Shown in pieces: positions 15,653-17,250 of a stretch of 17,250 nt of DNA (its first letter is position 1; the number at the start of each line of letters is the position of its first letter). A program made the translations under genes and the position numbers. The stretch covers positions 1 through 17,250 of the forward strand of contig JALLAP010000235.1 of the NCBI GenBank assembly GCA_036939355.1, written 5' to 3'. The notes beneath the pieces were generated by a model. It was not told the origin of the DNA, did not search any database, and was given only the letters and a program-made list of their open reading frames with translations. This DNA is from Thalassiosira profunda. Taxonomy: Eukaryota > Bacillariophyta > Thalassiosirophyceae > Thalassiosirales > Thalassiosiraceae.

Positions 15653-17250
15653 CTAATTACGCTGTTTCTTCGAAGCGCCACGCGTGGTCTTCCTCTCTTC
15701 AACCTTTCTCTTCCTTCGATCCTTTTCCCTGAGATGCTTCTGGATCTTCCGCTTGGATGCGATGGATGGGTCATGAATCGCTTCGGCCGCCATCTCCTGC
15801 TTCCGCTTGTCACGCTTCTCGCGCACTTTCCGGTTCACCTCAGCGCATGCCCTCACGAAGTGTTCCGTGCCGCACGTATCTTCAATCAGCTGCAAGACAT
15901 CCTTTGGCAGGGCCACCGAGGGGTCGTTCTCGGTTTGTCCGGGTCTTGATGTGTTCGCAGCCTCTCGGATCGATCTATCAATGGGGTCGACCATCAGCTC
16001 CAGATAAGGAACCAAATGATCCGGACTGCAGGAGGCGCAAAGAGCCGCAAAGCACTTGAATACCGACTCTCTGCGATGCCGCCCTTTGGGTTTGGCAATG
16101 TTCGAGAGGCGAGTCATCAACCAAAGACAGCCATCCTTTGATTCTAGATCTTCTTGCTCGACATCTGTGTAACATAGTTCGGGGTGATGCTTCATCGCAC
16201 GAAAGACCCAAGAAAGAGTTTTGATGGCAAGTGTGGAAGTCGACTCGACAAAGTGAACATCGTCGACGTCCAACTGACGGCACAGATTGCGGGCGATTGT
16301 GTAGAGACACCCTGGGACCTGTGCAATGAACGACTCTGACCCCTCCTGCAGCGATTTGATTGGATCCATGCTGCTCACGTAGCCACTGATCATTCTCGAG
16401 GAAACTTGCATCACCCAGGGATGAGGCCAGGCCAAGAGTTGAACAAGCGCGCCCCAGAACTCCTGATTCTCCGCCAACAGCGATGGCATTTGCTCGTTCA
16501 GCTTCTCCGTAAAGACAAGGTTGTGGTACAGCAGCTCCCAGCCGCTCTCGTCTTCAACCTCAGCCTGCTTCATCACATTCTCGAGCACGATGGCCACAAG
16601 GTCAGTTGCAGTACTTCCACGCTTGATGTAGTCCGGTCTAGCGTCGACGAATATCCCAAACAGCTGAGCAGATGCCTTCTGCATCTCAACCTCGGGCGAC
16701 TGAGACCAGCGTTGTGCGTACCCAAACAAGGTCTGCACGTATTCAGTTGACAAGCGCTGGAGCAGCAATACAATGCAATCAGACACCGCCTCCTTGCACT
16801 TCTTCGATTCGTCGTTGACTAGCTGAAGCACGAGTGGGATGAAGAACAGCTGCGCATGGCCTTCGAGGACTGGGAGAGGGAACTTCTGAATGACGGAGGA
16901 GAGCAAGTCGATAGCCGCAAGTCTGCCTTCTTCGTACTCGTACTTGAGATTCAAGACGATCTGACGAAGGTGCTTCTCCATCCTCTGCCCACCCATGGGA
17001 TACTCGAGCAGGTACAGAAGGAAGATCTGAGAGCTTTGCTACTCGACGGAAAAAGTGATGGCGTGAGAGGGCGAGCTGTGACGAGTGGCGCATCGACCGA
17101 GAGTATTACTCACCAATCGGACCGCGGACTTCTGGCTTTGCACAGTCAGCTTCAAGATAATGTCCATCAAATCGTAGAGCTCAGCGGACATGTATTTCTT
17201 GGATAGAATGGCCTTGACAAGCAAGAAGGTAGAATTGTGGTGGTCGTACT
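15653..17250 (-). CDS. UTP20: UTP20 (U3 snoRNP / SSU processome HEAT-repeat protein), C-terminal part
   Basis: Exon 2 (17026-15653) and the end of an upstream exon (17250-17114) give about 502 residues of a protein normally far longer; the 5' portion is beyond the right edge. UTP20 is a giant HEAT-repeat component of the small-subunit processome in the nucleolus, needed for 18S rRNA maturation. Family blocks seen: FLLYLLEYPMGGQRMEKHL across the splice, LKYEYEEGRLAAIDLL, QLFFIPLVLQLVNDESKKCKEA, and WPHPWVMQVSSRMISGY. The C-terminus is very basic and nucleolar in style, and its DPSIASKRKIQKH matches the conserved UTP20 tail. Helical HEAT-like pattern throughout. I see no truncation in the part visible here. 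Confidence 0.9.
17027..17113 (-). other. Intron of UTP20 (87 nt)
   Basis: On the minus strand the donor is GATTG|GTGAGT and the acceptor GCTCTCAG|ATC, phase 0. Joining gives SAVRL-IFLLYLLEYP, matching the UTP20 family alignment; reading through would introduce unrelated residues and then a stop. Confidence 0.9.

Overview
This is nuclear DNA of a compact, intron-poor eukaryotic genome, most likely a centric diatom (Thalassiosirales-like; the lineage is an inference). The evidence is as follows. The proteins are eukaryotic (class I cyclic-nucleotide phosphodiesterase, SRRM2/Cwc21 spliceosome protein, UTP20). There are very short GT-AG introns (69, 70 and 87 nt). A parvulin carries a signal peptide ending in the SSAF-APS plastid-targeting cleavage motif of algae with red-derived secondary plastids. 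There are also two members of a leucine-rich-repeat family of the kind I associate with diatom expansions. No tRNA, rRNA, CRISPR array or recognisable transposon was seen.

Layout, left to right: 3' end of a cyclic-nucleotide phosphodiesterase (+, cut by the left edge); rhomboid/UBAC2-like membrane pseudoprotease (-); TauE/SafE anion transporter with one intron (+); LRR protein A (-); SRRM2/Cwc21 SR-rich splicing factor (+); LRR protein B, paralogue of A (+); plastid parvulin prolyl isomerase (-); plastid CbbY-type HAD phosphatase (+); GNAT acetyltransferase with a signal peptide and one inferred intron (-); large RGG/PAWM-repeat protein (+); C-terminal part of UTP20 with one intron (-, cut by the right edge).

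Strands alternate strictly (+ - + - + [+] - + - + -) except for LRR B. Every gene therefore shares a short divergent promoter with one neighbour and a very short convergent 3' spacer (55-304 nt) with the other. LRR B is the one gene that breaks the pattern. It shares its protein sequence and short 5'-flanking DNA blocks with LRR A, which looks like a local inverted duplication placed across the SRRM2 gene.

Functionally this is a neighbourhood, not a pathway. Two links are worth noting. Two plastid-targeted genes (parvulin and CbbY) share a 251-nt divergent promoter with a G-box-like inverted repeat. Three RNA-processing genes (SRRM2-like, RGG/PAWM protein, UTP20) lie in the same window. The least explained content is the LRR pair with its nearly invariant C-terminal block, the RGG/PAWM protein, and the small inverted repeats in the divergent promoters.
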